Notes: generated by a model not told the origin, from the letters alone. A stretch of 64,000 nucleotides of DNA from JANMCE01 sp963791625 (GCA_963791625.1 CAWBTA010000015.1:1-64000); one strand, 5' to 3'. Positions 25,609 to 35,925 are shown, counted from the stretch's first letter. Made by a program: numbers and translations.

Positions 25609-26528
25609 CGGGCCAGTACGCGTGCCGCGGCGCGTTGGCCAAGATCGGTCCACTTCGTTGGCGTTACAACCGTCGCGTTATCGGCCAGGCGAAGCAGCAA
25701 CCGTTCGAGCCAGGGTTCACCCGACACCAGCAGGTCAACTTCGGCCGAACCGTCGGGCTGCCGACGTTCGGCCTGCACCGGATACCGCGACGTGATCCAC
25801 AGCCCCGCCGGTTGCACCAGAAGTGTCACCGGCGTCATTCCCGCCGACGACGCGAACCAGGTGGCGTCGGGTTGCGGCACATCACGATGCTCGAAGTTGC
25901 GGCCCTGCGGGAGGCACGCCTCGATACGGTCGATACGGAAGCGACGCTCCTCCCCCGACAACGAATCATCGGCAATGACATACCAATCGCCCTGACTGGC
26001 AAAGACCGCTTGCGGTGCCAGCACCCGCTCGGTTCGCTCGTCCCGCCGAGCCGTGTAGTACGTGACGGCCAGATACTCCCGCTGTTCCATGGCGGCGCGA
26101 ACGAGATCGAGGAAGGGTGGACGCTCCAGATCGATGGCGACATTCGGTGCCGCGCCCAACGTCTTCTCCAGCTTGCCCAAGGCGCGATCAAGGGGGCCGC
26201 CCGGCTCGGCGCCCGGCATGGCCATGGCAGCCCGGCCGGCGGCGAGCAGTGAGAACCCTTCGGCTGATGTGAGTCGCAGGGGGCGGGTGAACAAGCGGGG
26301 CACGCCCATGTGGATGACGCCGTCTTCGATGAAGAGGTCGATCATCTCGTCGACATAGGGCGGCAGGCCGCACAGCGAGGCTTTTTCAAGGTCGGCAATG
26401 AGTTGCTTCTCGCCCACGCCGAACCGGCTTGCGGTTTCGGCCACCGACGCTTCACCGCGTTCCATCAACCAGGGCAGCATCACCAGCAGCCGACGCAGAC
26501 GATCGGCGGTTGCCTGCGGCCCACTCAC
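25599..26528 (-). CDS. pafC: PafC, WYL-domain transcription activator subunit
   Basis: PafB and PafC form a heterodimer that activates the LexA-independent DNA-damage regulon in mycobacteria. The 309-residue protein has an N-terminal winged-helix region, a WYL domain (DWYVIADDS, RRFRIDRIE) and a WCX-type C terminus. GTG 26528 overlaps the pafB stop as GTGA. The position after pafB and the subgroup-specific layout support the subunit name. Confidence 0.85.
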   Translation of the reverse strand: MSGPQATADRLRRLLVMLPWLMERGEASVAETASRFGVGEKQLIADLEKASLCGLPPYVDEMIDLFIEDGVIHMGVPRLFTRPLRLTSAEGFSLLAAGRAAMAMPGAEPGGPLDRALGKLEKTLGAAPNVAIDLERPPFLDLVRAAMEQREYLAVTYYTARRDERTERVLAPQAVFASQGDWYVIADDSLSGEERRFRIDRIEACLPQGRNFEHRDVPQPDATWFASSAGMTPVTLLVQPAGLWITSRYPVQAERRQPDGSAEVDLLVSGEPWLERLLLRLADNATVVTPTKWTDLGQRAAARVLARYR

Positions 26529-27451
26529 GCCGCACCCGCCATGTGTTCGAGCCACGCCACAATGTCGGCGCGCACCTCGGGTGGGCTCAACACTTCTGCG
26601 TGATCACCCAAGCCGAACAGCCAGCTGCGGAATGCACCGACGTTGGCACATGGCACGCGCACCACGATCGATCCGTCGGCGCCGCGTTCATCGACATTGC
26701 CCGCGCCAACCTCGTTCTCAACGCGTTGAGCGCGTAACGAACCCACCCGCACCTTGGCACTTGTACCGATGGCGTCCCCGATGGCTTTGGGGTCGTCCAT
26801 TACCGCGGTGGCAGGGTCGAATCCGTCAGGCACGGTGAAGCTGGCACCTTCCCCGACCTCGACATCGCTCTCGATGCGGTCGACACGAAAGGTGCGCCGC
26901 TCCCCCGAGGTGTGCTCCAACCCGACGACGTACCAGAAGCCCTCGCGGGACAGGAGCCCCCACGGATCGAGTTGTCGCTCTTTGCCGCGATACCGAAAGG
27001 TGGTGGTGGCCCGCGAGAGATGAGCGTCGAACAGCGGCGCCAACGCCGGGAGGGACGGGAGGGCTGCGGTGATATCGGTTGCCTCGAACGAACCGTCGGA
27101 CCCGCCAATCTTGAGCATCGCATCGTCACCCCATTCCACGCCAAGCCGCACGGCCGCGACCGCCAGCTGCAGGGCGCGTTTCTCCTCCTCGGTCAGCCCG
27201 AGGTCACCCAGCTCGTAGGCGCCACGGTCGATCCAGTAGCCGGTGGCGCCGTCGGCGAGCACGGTTTGCTGCAACGGAATGCCCTGGCTGCGCAGCACGC
27301 CCTTATCCCGTTCGAACGCGCCACGACGAGCCGACGCTTCGGTCGGGTACTGGCCCGCCATGTTGTGAAGGATCCGGTCGAGAGAGAGCGGCACCTTGGT
27401 CTCCAACAGCACCGCCAGCAGATTCGTCAGGCGTTCGAGCGGATCGGCCAT
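26525..27451 (-). CDS. pafB: PafB, WYL-domain transcription activator subunit
   Basis: The 308-residue protein has an N-terminal winged helix (about 1-70), a linker helix and a WYL domain with GFWYVVGLEHTSGERRTFRV, then a WCX-type domain. ATG 27451 shares one base with the stop of the upstream phosphatase gene, so the three genes are translationally coupled. Single-stranded DNA is the known signal for this regulator in mycobacteria. Its presence next to a LexA-controlled mutasome region gives the locus both arms of the damage response. Confidence 0.88.
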   Translation of the reverse strand: MADPLERLTNLLAVLLETKVPLSLDRILHNMAGQYPTEASARRGAFERDKGVLRSQGIPLQQTVLADGATGYWIDRGAYELGDLGLTEEEKRALQLAVAAVRLGVEWGDDAMLKIGGSDGSFEATDITAALPSLPALAPLFDAHLSRATTTFRYRGKERQLDPWGLLSREGFWYVVGLEHTSGERRTFRVDRIESDVEVGEGASFTVPDGFDPATAVMDDPKAIGDAIGTSAKVRVGSLRAQRVENEVGAGNVDERGADGSIVVRVPCANVGAFRSWLFGLGDHAEVLSPPEVRADIVAWLEHMAGAA

Positions 27452-28128
27452 CAGATCGTCCGCAGGTTGTCGGGCAAATGTTCCACGCCGGAAAGTCGCG
27501 TGACACTGAAGATGAAATGGTCGTGTACGGGGAGCGCTTCCAGGCGGCAGATCGACGCGTGACCGAGGCGGAAGCGATCCCACTCCCAGGGCACCGGCGT
27601 GAGCCCGAGCAGGTGTGAGATGGCCACCGTGTTCGTGCCGCCGTGGGCGACCCAGACGAGGGTGCGGCCCGGCGCGTCGATATCCCACAGGGGAAACTCG
27701 CTGTCGACCCGGCGAATGCCGTGGGACGCCAACCAACCCGTGAGACCCTCATGGATGCGAACGGTGAACTCACGCATCGTCTCACCGCCGGGCACACCAT
27801 TCCAGCGCTCGTGGGGAAGCACCAGCCGCTCGGCTGCGTAGGCGTCGGCCGCGATATGGGCCGGTTCGCCGTGCCAGTCGGGCTCACGGCATTCCTGCAG
27901 CCAATCGACGATCACCGGTTCGCGCCCGATGATCGTGGCCAGTGGCGCGGCCGTCTGCCGGGCCCGCAGCAGCGGCGACACATAGAACTCATCGATCCGC
28001 TCGTCACCCATGGCCTTGCCCAGAAGCTCGGCCTGGGCGAACCCGTTGGCGTTCAGCGTGGGGTCAACGACGCAGAGATCGTCCTTTACCCACTCGGGTT
28101 GGCCATGACGAAGCAGCACGATTTGCAC
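27451..28128 (-). CDS. Histidine phosphatase (phosphoglycerate-mutase superfamily)
   Basis: The 225-residue protein opens with IVLLRHGQPEW, the catalytic His motif, and has the second motif GGETMREF and a late WVAHGGTN segment. It is a branch-2-like phosphatase of unknown substrate. GTG 28128 was chosen because it leaves 35 bases to the divergent Nudix gene; the frame is open further upstream. It is the first gene of the pafB-pafC operon here. Confidence 0.85.
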   Translation of the reverse strand: MQIVLLRHGQPEWVKDDLCVVDPTLNANGFAQAELLGKAMGDERIDEFYVSPLLRARQTAAPLATIIGREPVIVDWLQECREPDWHGEPAHIAADAYAAERLVLPHERWNGVPGGETMREFTVRIHEGLTGWLASHGIRRVDSEFPLWDIDAPGRTLVWVAHGGTNTVAISHLLGLTPVPWEWDRFRLGHASICRLEALPVHDHFIFSVTRLSGVEHLPDNLRTI

Positions 28129-28163
28129 GCACAGACGGTAGCGCCAACACCTACGCTGCGGCG

Positions 28164-28706
28164 ATGCGATGGACAGTGCACGGCCAAAGATTCGTCTACG
28201 AGAGCGAGTGGATGAACGTGGCGCTGGTCGATGTGGAGATCCCGGGACACGATCGGTTTGAGCATCATGTGCTGCGGATGAAGCCTGCGGCGGCAACCGT
28301 GGTCACCGACCCCGACCGCGGCGTGCTGCTGCTGTGGCGCCACCGTTTCATCACCGACACCTGGGGCTGGGAAATCCCGGGGGGTGGCGTAGAGGAAGGC
28401 GAAGACATCGCTTCCGCCGCCGCCCGGGAGGTACTGGAGGAAACGGGGTGGCGGCCCGGCCAGGTACACCTGCTCACGACCTACGCTCCCGGCAACGGCC
28501 ACAGCGATCTGCTGTTTCACGTCTTCCGTGCCGATGGCGCAAGCTATGTAGGAGAGCCAGCCGACGCCTACGAATCCGAACGTGTCGAGTGGGTGCCGTG
28601 GGAACAAGTCCGCCGAGAAGTGGCCGCGGGTCGGGTGATGGACGGGTTCTCCCTCGTTGGTCTGTTGTGGGAACTTGGCGGTCTCGGAGCCACGCCAGGG
28701 GCCTGA
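28164..28706 (+). CDS. Nudix hydrolase (ADP-ribose pyrophosphatase-like)
   Basis: The 180-residue protein has a complete Nudix box, GGGVEEGEDIASAAAREVLE followed by ETGW, preceded by an N-terminal beta region as in ADP-ribose pyrophosphatases. The substrate cannot be fixed from sequence. ATG 28164 is divergent from the phosphatase gene, and ppx follows 18 bases after the stop. Confidence 0.87.
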   Translation: MRWTVHGQRFVYESEWMNVALVDVEIPGHDRFEHHVLRMKPAAATVVTDPDRGVLLLWRHRFITDTWGWEIPGGGVEEGEDIASAAAREVLEETGWRPGQVHLLTTYAPGNGHSDLLFHVFRADGASYVGEPADAYESERVEWVPWEQVRREVAAGRVMDGFSLVGLLWELGGLGATPGA

Positions 28707-28724
28707 GCGCTACGGTCTAGGCCC

Positions 28725-30278
28725 ATGACCGGCGGCCCCAAACCTCAACTTCTCGCAGCAATCGATGTAGGGACCAACTCGTTCCACCTGGTCATCGCGC
28801 GGGTCGCGTCGTCGGGCCGTATCGAAGTCATCACCCGCGAACGCGAAATGGTGCGACTCGGCAAGGGTGCCGGCGAGATGAAAGAGCTCGATGTCGATGC
28901 GATGGACCGCGGCATCGGCGCCCTTCGCCGCATGAAGCTCCTGGCCGACGGGGCTGGCGCGCCGCTGCGCGCCGTCGCCACCAGCGCGGTGCGCGAAGCC
29001 ACCAACGCCAGCACGTTCGTCAACCGCGCCAGAGACGAAGCGGGTGTCGAGGTTGAGGTCGTATCGGGTGTGGAGGAAGCCCGACTCATCCACCTCGGCG
29101 TCTTGCAGGCACTCCCCGTCTTCGATCGCAAGCTTTTGCTGTGTGACATTGGTGGCGGTTCCACCGAACTGTTGCTCGGCCACAAGGGTGAGGTGATCGA
29201 CGCCCGCAGTTTCAAGATCGGCGCGGTCCGCCTGACCGATCGCTTCTTCGCCGACGGCCGTATCCGCGGCGGCGAGAAGAAGGCGTGCCGCGCGTGGGTG
29301 CGCTCGGCCATCGCCCCGTTCCAGCAGCCGGTCGAGCGAGCCGGATTCGAGGTCGCGATCGCCTCGTCCGGATCGGCCGAGACCGTGGCGCGACTCTCAC
29401 AGGGTCTGCGCGGCCAGAAACCGTTGCGGACCTACAACGGCTTCGAAATCACCGCTGACGAAATCCACGATGTATGCGAGCTCTTGGCGAACACCCGGCC
29501 AGAAGATCGCGCCGGCCTTGAGGGCATGGACCCCAAGCGCGCCGACATTTCCTTGGCGGGCGCCCTCATCCTCGACGAGGTCGTGAACGCCTTCGGCATT
29601 CAGAAACTGGTGATCTCCGACTTCGCACTTCGAGAAGGCATTCTGCTCGACACCGTGTCGCGCATCGACGGCGACGAACTCCACCACCTGCGCGATATTT
29701 CGCGACGAGGCGTGCGCCGACTTTTGGAGGAGTGCGACGATGAACCCGCACATGCCCAACAGGTTGCCCGCCTGGCCACCGCCCTGTTTGATGCCACCCA
29801 AGTGCTCCACGAGTTACCTGACGACTGCCGTGAGTACCTCGAAGCCGGCGCGATGCTGGCCAATGTCGGGCTCTTCATCTCTCACTCGAAGCATCATCTG
29901 CACAGCTACTACATGATCCGGAACTCCGACGCGCTGGCCGGACTTACCGATGCCGAGATCGACATCATCGCCCTTGTCGCCCGTTATCACCGCAAGGGAT
30001 TCCCGAAGAACGACCACGCCGAGTTCGCCCGCCTGCGCGACGATCAGAAGGATACCGTTCGTACCCTGGCCGGTATCCTGCGGGTGGCCATCGGCCTTGA
30101 TCGACGCCACGACGCTCGGGTCACTGGTGTGCGAGTCGAGCGAACGGCAGAGGGTCTGAAGATTGTGGCGGAGGCGCCGACCGCCACGGATCTCAGCCTT
30201 GAGTTGTATGCCGCCGACGAACGAAGCGGGCTGTTGGCGAACGTGTTGGGGATGGCTGTCATCCTTTCGGCTGATTGA
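28725..30278 (+). CDS. ppx: Exopolyphosphatase / pppGpp phosphatase (Ppx/GppA)
   Basis: The 517-residue protein has the ASKHA phosphatase motifs AIDVGTNSFHLVIARV and LLCDIGGGSTELLLG, and a C-terminal HD-like domain (about 320-500, with HSKHHLHSYYMI and ARYHRKGF). This long form degrades polyphosphate or pppGpp. It lies 18 bases after the Nudix gene and is likely co-transcribed with it. Confidence 0.93.
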   Translation: MTGGPKPQLLAAIDVGTNSFHLVIARVASSGRIEVITREREMVRLGKGAGEMKELDVDAMDRGIGALRRMKLLADGAGAPLRAVATSAVREATNASTFVNRARDEAGVEVEVVSGVEEARLIHLGVLQALPVFDRKLLLCDIGGGSTELLLGHKGEVIDARSFKIGAVRLTDRFFADGRIRGGEKKACRAWVRSAIAPFQQPVERAGFEVAIASSGSAETVARLSQGLRGQKPLRTYNGFEITADEIHDVCELLANTRPEDRAGLEGMDPKRADISLAGALILDEVVNAFGIQKLVISDFALREGILLDTVSRIDGDELHHLRDISRRGVRRLLEECDDEPAHAQQVARLATALFDATQVLHELPDDCREYLEAGAMLANVGLFISHSKHHLHSYYMIRNSDALAGLTDAEIDIIALVARYHRKGFPKNDHAEFARLRDDQKDTVRTLAGILRVAIGLDRRHDARVTGVRVERTAEGLKIVAEAPTATDLSLELYAADERSGLLANVLGMAVILSAD

Positions 30279-30373
30279 ACCGAAAACCTCGGCCCCTGCC
30301 ATGCGGTACCCCGAAGGTTGGTCCTACGGTGGACGAGTCCGACCCACACGGGTCGTGCTCTCGGAGGAATGTC

Positions 30374-31669
30374 GTGGAACAACTCAACGTTGCCAGTTGC
30401 CGTCGCGCGGCCATCGCTCTCGCAGCGCTGACCTGTCTCGCCGGGTGCAGCAGCTCCAAGGCAGCGGCGCCGCCGGTAGCTGCGCCGACTACGACCGTTG
30501 GCGCCACCACATCGACCGCGCCGGCCACAACTGCCGCGCCAACGCAGTCGACTGCAACCGATCGGGTCGCCACGGCATCGCCGGTCGGGCCCGCGGGCGA
30601 CGCGTTCTACACACCACCGGCCGGGGATCCAGGCAAGCCCGGAACGCTGATCTGGTGGCGCGAGTTCACCGCGCCGAGCGGCACCGTTGGACGCACCATC
30701 CTGTACTGGTCGCTTTCAGCCATCGGGAAACCAATTCCTGTGTCCGGCGTCGTCATCGCGCCGGCCAACGGCACCGCCGCGGCACCGAACGTCATCGCGT
30801 GGGCCCACGGCACGGCTGGCATGGGTGACCAGTGCGCGCCCTCAAAGGCGTTCGCCGCCGGCACCGCACCCGAGCTGGCGTTCGCCCCACTCGTCACGCA
30901 AACCAACGCCGTGTTCGTCGCTACCGACTACGAGGGCCTCGGAACCGCCGGCGATCCGGCCTACCTTGTTGGTCGAAGCGAGGGCCAGGGTGTGCTTGAT
31001 GCGGCGCGGGCGGTGCAGCAACTCAGCCTGGGGGCGACGTCGGCGTCACCGATTCTTCTGTGGGGTCATTCGCAGGGTGGCGGCGCCGCAGCATGGGCGG
31101 CCGAACTGGCCCCGACGTATGCCCCCGAACTCAAGATCGTTGGCGCCATGGTCGGTGCTCCGGCTGGCGAGCTGACGTTTGGCAATCTGTCGAAGGCAAC
31201 CGACGCCGCACAGATTGGCTACGCGCTGGCGGGCATTGCCGGTCTCAAAGCGAGCTACCCCGAACTCAACGTCGACGACGTGCTCAACGCCAAGGGTCAG
31301 GAACTGTTGGCCAAAGTGGTCGCCGCGTGCGATGCGGCTCCCGTCGTCGCTGGCGTCACCGGGGCCGATCTCGTCACGGCCGGCTCGGCCACGGCACCCG
31401 GGTGGGCCGAGCGCATCGCCGAGAACAACCCAGCGCAAATGGCCACATCCATTCCGCTGTTCATCTACCACGGAGACGCCGACACGACCGTGCCCGTCGA
31501 CGTCAGCACGGCGATGCAGACCAAGTACTGCAAGCTCGGCGTCATTTCCCAGCGCAAGGTGTATCCGGGCAAAGGTCACGTCGACGTCATCCCGGCTGCA
31601 CTTACCGACCTGCTGGCCTTCGCAACGACCCGATGGGCCGGTGCGCCACCAACCAACTCCTGTCCATAA
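30374..31669 (+). CDS. Secreted lipase-like lipoprotein (LIP family)
   Basis: The 431-residue protein has a lipoprotein signal ending TCLAGCSSS, a Thr/Ala-rich linker and an alpha/beta hydrolase of the secretory lipase type. The nucleophile is in GHSQGGG, the acid is in HGDADTTVP and the catalytic His is in GKGHVDVIP. It probably hydrolyses esters outside the membrane. GTG 30374 is preceded by GGAGGA at 30363-30368; the longer frame from 30275 overlaps ppx. Confidence 0.85.
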   Translation: MEQLNVASCRRAAIALAALTCLAGCSSSKAAAPPVAAPTTTVGATTSTAPATTAAPTQSTATDRVATASPVGPAGDAFYTPPAGDPGKPGTLIWWREFTAPSGTVGRTILYWSLSAIGKPIPVSGVVIAPANGTAAAPNVIAWAHGTAGMGDQCAPSKAFAAGTAPELAFAPLVTQTNAVFVATDYEGLGTAGDPAYLVGRSEGQGVLDAARAVQQLSLGATSASPILLWGHSQGGGAAAWAAELAPTYAPELKIVGAMVGAPAGELTFGNLSKATDAAQIGYALAGIAGLKASYPELNVDDVLNAKGQELLAKVVAACDAAPVVAGVTGADLVTAGSATAPGWAERIAENNPAQMATSIPLFIYHGDADTTVPVDVSTAMQTKYCKLGVISQRKVYPGKGHVDVIPAALTDLLAFATTRWAGAPPTNSCP

Positions 31670-31831
31670 TTACCGCCCTCCGGACTCGTCAAACCGCTCC
31701 CCGCGAACACAGTTCTCCTCAGAAGCTTCTGTTTCGTGTAAATTCTCACCACCGGGAGTAGACAGCGGGTCGCTCAAAGACGGGCGATGCGATTGATTTG
31801 CGGCTCAAATCGCAACTGGAGGCAGGCAAAC

Positions 31832-34654
31832 ATGGCTTCATTGGTTCGGCGCGTACTAGGCGCCCTCGTCCTCGGGATAGGCGGCACCGCCCTTCCCATA
31901 CTGGCACTACCGGCTGCCGCTGCGGGCGTGCCCGTCGGCCACCTCAGCCTGGCAACCCAGACCGTGCCCACGATCGCCAGCGGTCTGCAGGAGCCGATTG
32001 TCCCGTACAACCTCGATCCTGTTCGAACGACCAAGGCCATCTCGTTGAAGTCGACGGCCGAAGCCGCTACGGACACGGTCATTGCGTACGACGATGTCAC
32101 TGGCTCCATTGGTGGCGTGGCCTACGTTGCGCCCACGAGTTCTCCCAGCGGTGCGGCCCTCTACGTCACGGCGCCCAAGACGGCGCCGCTCAACAAGCAG
32201 TCACCCAACGGTCCGGGCGCTATCACCACCGTTGACGACACCGGTGCGGTGCTGGCCACCCAATACGTGCCCAAGGTGCTGCCCGGGCCGGCCGGTTGCA
32301 CCAACAACTGGGGCGACGGAACGGCCACCGAGTACAAGACCAACATGTCGTCATACATCGTCGCCGACACCGCCGTGTCGACGTGCGCCACACCTATCGG
32401 CCAGGTGGGCGAGTCAACCGCACCGGGCACCAACGTCGTTGATGCCTCGTCGGTCGTCGGCATTGGCGACCTCATCTTGACCGATGACGGCAAGCTCATT
32501 GCCGCCAACGCCAATGATGGCCACCTCTACACCGGCCCGATCCTCGCGACCGGCACTGGCACGCTCACACAGATCGCGACGCTGCCCGCCTTCGCCACCG
32601 ATTCGTCCTGGCGTCCGTACGCATTGTCGAACCACAACGGCCAGACCCTGGTTGGTTTCACCCAGATCGGTGCCGCCAGTTCACCCGATGCGTTGCAGTT
32701 CGCCGTTGCTTCCTACGACAACGTCGGCAACACATGGAAGACCGTCATGAGCCCGGCGTCGGCCGCCGGTATCGTGGTCACCAACCCGGCGCCGACGGCA
32801 CCCGCGTTTGCGACCTACACGCTGACGGGCTCGATCCTGTCGGGTGTGTCCATCGATTCCGCCGGCTCGCTCAAGCTGACGTTCATGAGTATCAAGGAAG
32901 CGTCGAAGACGCCGTCGGCCGGTCTTGGATCGACACCGCTACTCACCCTTGCTGCCGACGGCGTTGATCACTGGGGCAACAATCTGGTCGCAGCGGCCAG
33001 GACCGACATCGGCACACTGACCACCGAGAACAACCTGGTTGCGTCGTTCGGTCACGTGGTCCGTTCGCCTATTGGGAACAAGTCGGTACTCGCCACCGAA
33101 GATCCGGGTGCCTTCAACTCGGCCGGACTCGGCTGGTTGCCCGACTCGGCGCCTTCGAGCGGCACCAGCCAAATCCTCATGATCCGCGGCGGCGCCGCGG
33201 TGACGAACGACAACCTCTGGATCGGCTCGACCTTCCCCGCCGATGGAACCGGAGCCGTCGACAAATACGCCTTCGGAAAGGGCGCCGGCCTGGGACAGTT
33301 GTCTGACATGGCGAGCTACGCCGAGATTGGTGACCGCACGTGGATCGACACCAACGTGAACGGCCTGCAGGACGCTGGCGAACCGAATCTTCCGGGCGTA
33401 CTGCTCGAAGTGAAGGACATGAACGGCGCCGCCATCATCGACCCCGCCACCAGCGCAGCGGCCGTAGTGCAGACCGACGCCACCGGACGTTGGACCCTGG
33501 TGATCGACGCCAATGTGAAGGTACAGGTGTGCATCGCGGCCTCCAACTACACCGCCGGAGGTGTGTTTGCGACCGGAGAGACCTACGCAGGCTACGTGCC
33601 CACGCTGGCCAAGCAGGGCACCGACCCTTCCGTCGACTCAAACGCGGATGCCACCAAGTGTCTGCTCGCTGCTGGAGGCCAGTCGTTCCCGGCCGGCTCG
33701 CGCAACTACACGTTCGACGCCGGCTTCGTGCCAGCATCAGCTGCACCGCAGCCCGTGTCGATCGGTGACTACACGTGGATCGACGTGAACCGCAACGGGA
33801 CGCAAGATGCCGGCGAACCGCCGCTGGCTGACGTCAGCGTCACGCTGAAGGACGCCGAAGGCGCCACCCTCGGCACGACGACCACCAACGCTGTCGGCTT
33901 CTACTCCTTCACCGGCATCACGGCCAGCATCGCCTGTTCGGTCACGTTCACCAAGGCCGGTTTCACACCCACCGAAAAGACCGTTGCCGCGGCAGGGGGA
34001 ACGTTGGATTCGAACCCCGATCCGGCAACCGGTGTGTCGACCTGTACGGCACCGGCATCGGGTACGAACTCGGCAACGACACCTGATGATCCCAGCATTG
34101 ATGCCGGCTTCGTCTCCATCGACCTCATGGTCACGAAGAAGCTGATCAGCACCGAGTTGCTTCGCGCCGGTGACATCGCCACGTTTGAGCTGACGCCCCA
34201 CAACAACGGTCCAGCCGACGCCTTGGCCGGGTGGTCGGTCACCGACGTGCTGCCAACCGATCTGACGTTGGTGTCCATGACGGGTACCGGTTACAACTGC
34301 ACGGGTGCGACCTGCACGAGCACCACGGGTCTGGCCAACGGAGCCGACGGCGGCACGATCACGGTCACCACTCGCATCAGCGCAACGGCCACGGCGTCGT
34401 CGTCGCTGGCGAACGTGGCGTACATCAAACCAGCGCCCAATGACGTGCTCGAATCCAACGTGCTGGCCGTGCCGGACACCAACACCAACCCCGCCAATAC
34501 ACCAACCAACAACGACGTGCGTGTCAGTCTGGTGCTGGGGCCGTTGCCGGCCACCGGTTCACGTACCCGCGGCCCGCTCACACTCGGCCTGGTGCTCTTC
34601 GGCCTTGGCGCCGCAATGGTGCTCGTGGCCCGCAAGCCACGCACCCTGCGCTAA
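31832..34654 (+). CDS. LPxTG-anchored surface protein with SdrD_B and DUF11 domains
   Basis: The 940-residue protein has a signal peptide (1-32), a large unrecognised domain (about 33-490) and two SdrD_B-type domains (about 495-625 and 643-760). The latter carry the calcium-loop pattern DTNVNGLQDAGEP and DVNRNGTQDAGEP. A DUF11 repeat (761-885) and an LPATG sorting motif (905-909) with helix and basic tail follow. It would be attached to the wall by sortase, but none is encoded in this window. ATG 31832 has GGAGG upstream. The stop overlaps the convergent cysN stop. Confidence 0.9.
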   Translation: MASLVRRVLGALVLGIGGTALPILALPAAAAGVPVGHLSLATQTVPTIASGLQEPIVPYNLDPVRTTKAISLKSTAEAATDTVIAYDDVTGSIGGVAYVAPTSSPSGAALYVTAPKTAPLNKQSPNGPGAITTVDDTGAVLATQYVPKVLPGPAGCTNNWGDGTATEYKTNMSSYIVADTAVSTCATPIGQVGESTAPGTNVVDASSVVGIGDLILTDDGKLIAANANDGHLYTGPILATGTGTLTQIATLPAFATDSSWRPYALSNHNGQTLVGFTQIGAASSPDALQFAVASYDNVGNTWKTVMSPASAAGIVVTNPAPTAPAFATYTLTGSILSGVSIDSAGSLKLTFMSIKEASKTPSAGLGSTPLLTLAADGVDHWGNNLVAAARTDIGTLTTENNLVASFGHVVRSPIGNKSVLATEDPGAFNSAGLGWLPDSAPSSGTSQILMIRGGAAVTNDNLWIGSTFPADGTGAVDKYAFGKGAGLGQLSDMASYAEIGDRTWIDTNVNGLQDAGEPNLPGVLLEVKDMNGAAIIDPATSAAAVVQTDATGRWTLVIDANVKVQVCIAASNYTAGGVFATGETYAGYVPTLAKQGTDPSVDSNADATKCLLAAGGQSFPAGSRNYTFDAGFVPASAAPQPVSIGDYTWIDVNRNGTQDAGEPPLADVSVTLKDAEGATLGTTTTNAVGFYSFTGITASIACSVTFTKAGFTPTEKTVAAAGGTLDSNPDPATGVSTCTAPASGTNSATTPDDPSIDAGFVSIDLMVTKKLISTELLRAGDIATFELTPHNNGPADALAGWSVTDVLPTDLTLVSMTGTGYNCTGATCTSTTGLANGADGGTITVTTRISATATASSSLANVAYIKPAPNDVLESNVLAVPDTNTNPANTPTNNDVRVSLVLGPLPATGSRTRGPLTLGLVLFGLGAAMVLVARKPRTLR

Positions 34655-35925
34655 ACGCTGGTTCGTTCGAAGGCCACCAACACCGCGGCAGCTGCGGTGG
34701 TGTTGGTGGCTTCATCGATCAGGATGGCGCGGCCGCCGTCGCGGTGATCGACGTAGCGGTCGACCACGATGGGCTCGGTGAGCGTGAGACGCACCCGTCC
34801 GATGTCATTGAGGCCGAGCCCGTTGGTGGCAACTTCATCAAGCGTGCTGACATCGAGCTGATGCACGACGGCTGCAACGGTGGCCCGCACCTGACGGCCG
34901 CCCTGCTTGAGGAACCAACGGCTGCCGAGTTCCAGCGGTCGGTCAATCATCCAGCAGAGATCGACCACCACATCGGTGACCACTGACGGTTGCAACGCTG
35001 CGTTGCCCGCCACGATGACGTCACCGCGGCTGATGTCGAGCTTGGTCGCCAACTGCACCGAGATCGCCTCACCGGCATGAGCTTCGTCAAGAGGCACGCC
35101 ACCACGATCGAGGCCGGACACGGTGGTGGTGTGACCGGCCGGTAGCACCGTGACCTCATCACCCACGCGCAGCGTGCCGCCGGACAGTCGACCGGCGTAA
35201 CCGCGATAGTCGGGGTGTTCGCGCGTGTTGGGGCGGATCACCCACTGCACTTCAAGACGCGAACCGACGACGTCGCGCTCGCCCACCGGGAAGGTTTCGA
35301 GCAGCTCAAGCAAGGTCGGTCCGTCGTACCAGGGTGACTGGGTAGAACGTTCCACTACGTTGTCGCCATGCAAGGCGGAGACCGGAATGAGGGTGACCGG
35401 AACTGGATGGGGCAGGGCTTCGACAAACCCGAGGAACTCTTTGGACACGGCCTTGAACTCGGCTTCGTCCCAGTCGATGAGATCCATTTTGTTCACGGCC
35501 ACGATGATGCTCGACACGCCGAGCAGCGCGGCAATGAAGGTGTGACGGCGGGTCTGTTCCACCATGCCGTGGCGGGCGTCGAGCAGCACGATGGCCACGT
35601 CGGCCACCGACGCGCCGGTGACCATGTTACGGGTGTACTGCGCATGCCCCGGTGTATCGGCCACCACGAAGCTGCGGGCCGGCGTAGCGAAGTAGCGGTA
35701 GGCCACATCGATGGTGATGCCCTGCTCGCGCTCGGCCCGAAGGCCGTCGGTAAGCAGCGCCAGGTTGACGCTGCCGTCGCCGTAACGGCGGCTGGCCTTG
35801 GTGACGGCCGACAGCTGATCTTCAAAGACTGACTTGGTGTCGTGCAGCAGACGGCCGATCAGCGTCGACTTGCCGTCGTCAACCGAACCGGCCGTGGCGA
35901 TGCGGAGTTGTGCGATCGCAGTCAT
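34651..35925 (-). CDS. cysN: Sulfate adenylyltransferase large subunit CysN
   Basis: CysN is the GTPase subunit that drives formation of APS from ATP and sulfate. The 424-residue protein has the P-loop GSVDDGKSTLIGRLL, DTPGHAQYTRN and NKMDL, followed by two beta-barrel domains. No APS kinase (CysC) is fused, which fits reduction of APS directly by the adjacent CysH. The ATG shares one base with the cysD stop. Confidence 0.96.
   Translation of the reverse strand: MTAIAQLRIATAGSVDDGKSTLIGRLLHDTKSVFEDQLSAVTKASRRYGDGSVNLALLTDGLRAEREQGITIDVAYRYFATPARSFVVADTPGHAQYTRNMVTGASVADVAIVLLDARHGMVEQTRRHTFIAALLGVSSIIVAVNKMDLIDWDEAEFKAVSKEFLGFVEALPHPVPVTLIPVSALHGDNVVERSTQSPWYDGPTLLELLETFPVGERDVVGSRLEVQWVIRPNTREHPDYRGYAGRLSGGTLRVGDEVTVLPAGHTTTVSGLDRGGVPLDEAHAGEAISVQLATKLDISRGDVIVAGNAALQPSVVTDVVVDLCWMIDRPLELGSRWFLKQGGRQVRATVAAVVHQLDVSTLDEVATNGLGLNDIGRVRLTLTEPIVVDRYVDHRDGGRAILIDEATNTTAAAAVLVAFERTSV

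Noticed and set aside
34005..34025. T-arm-like GTTCGAATCC on the minus strand, resembling a tRNA
   Set aside because: It lies inside the surface-protein reading frame and there is no acceptor, D-arm or anticodon arm around it.
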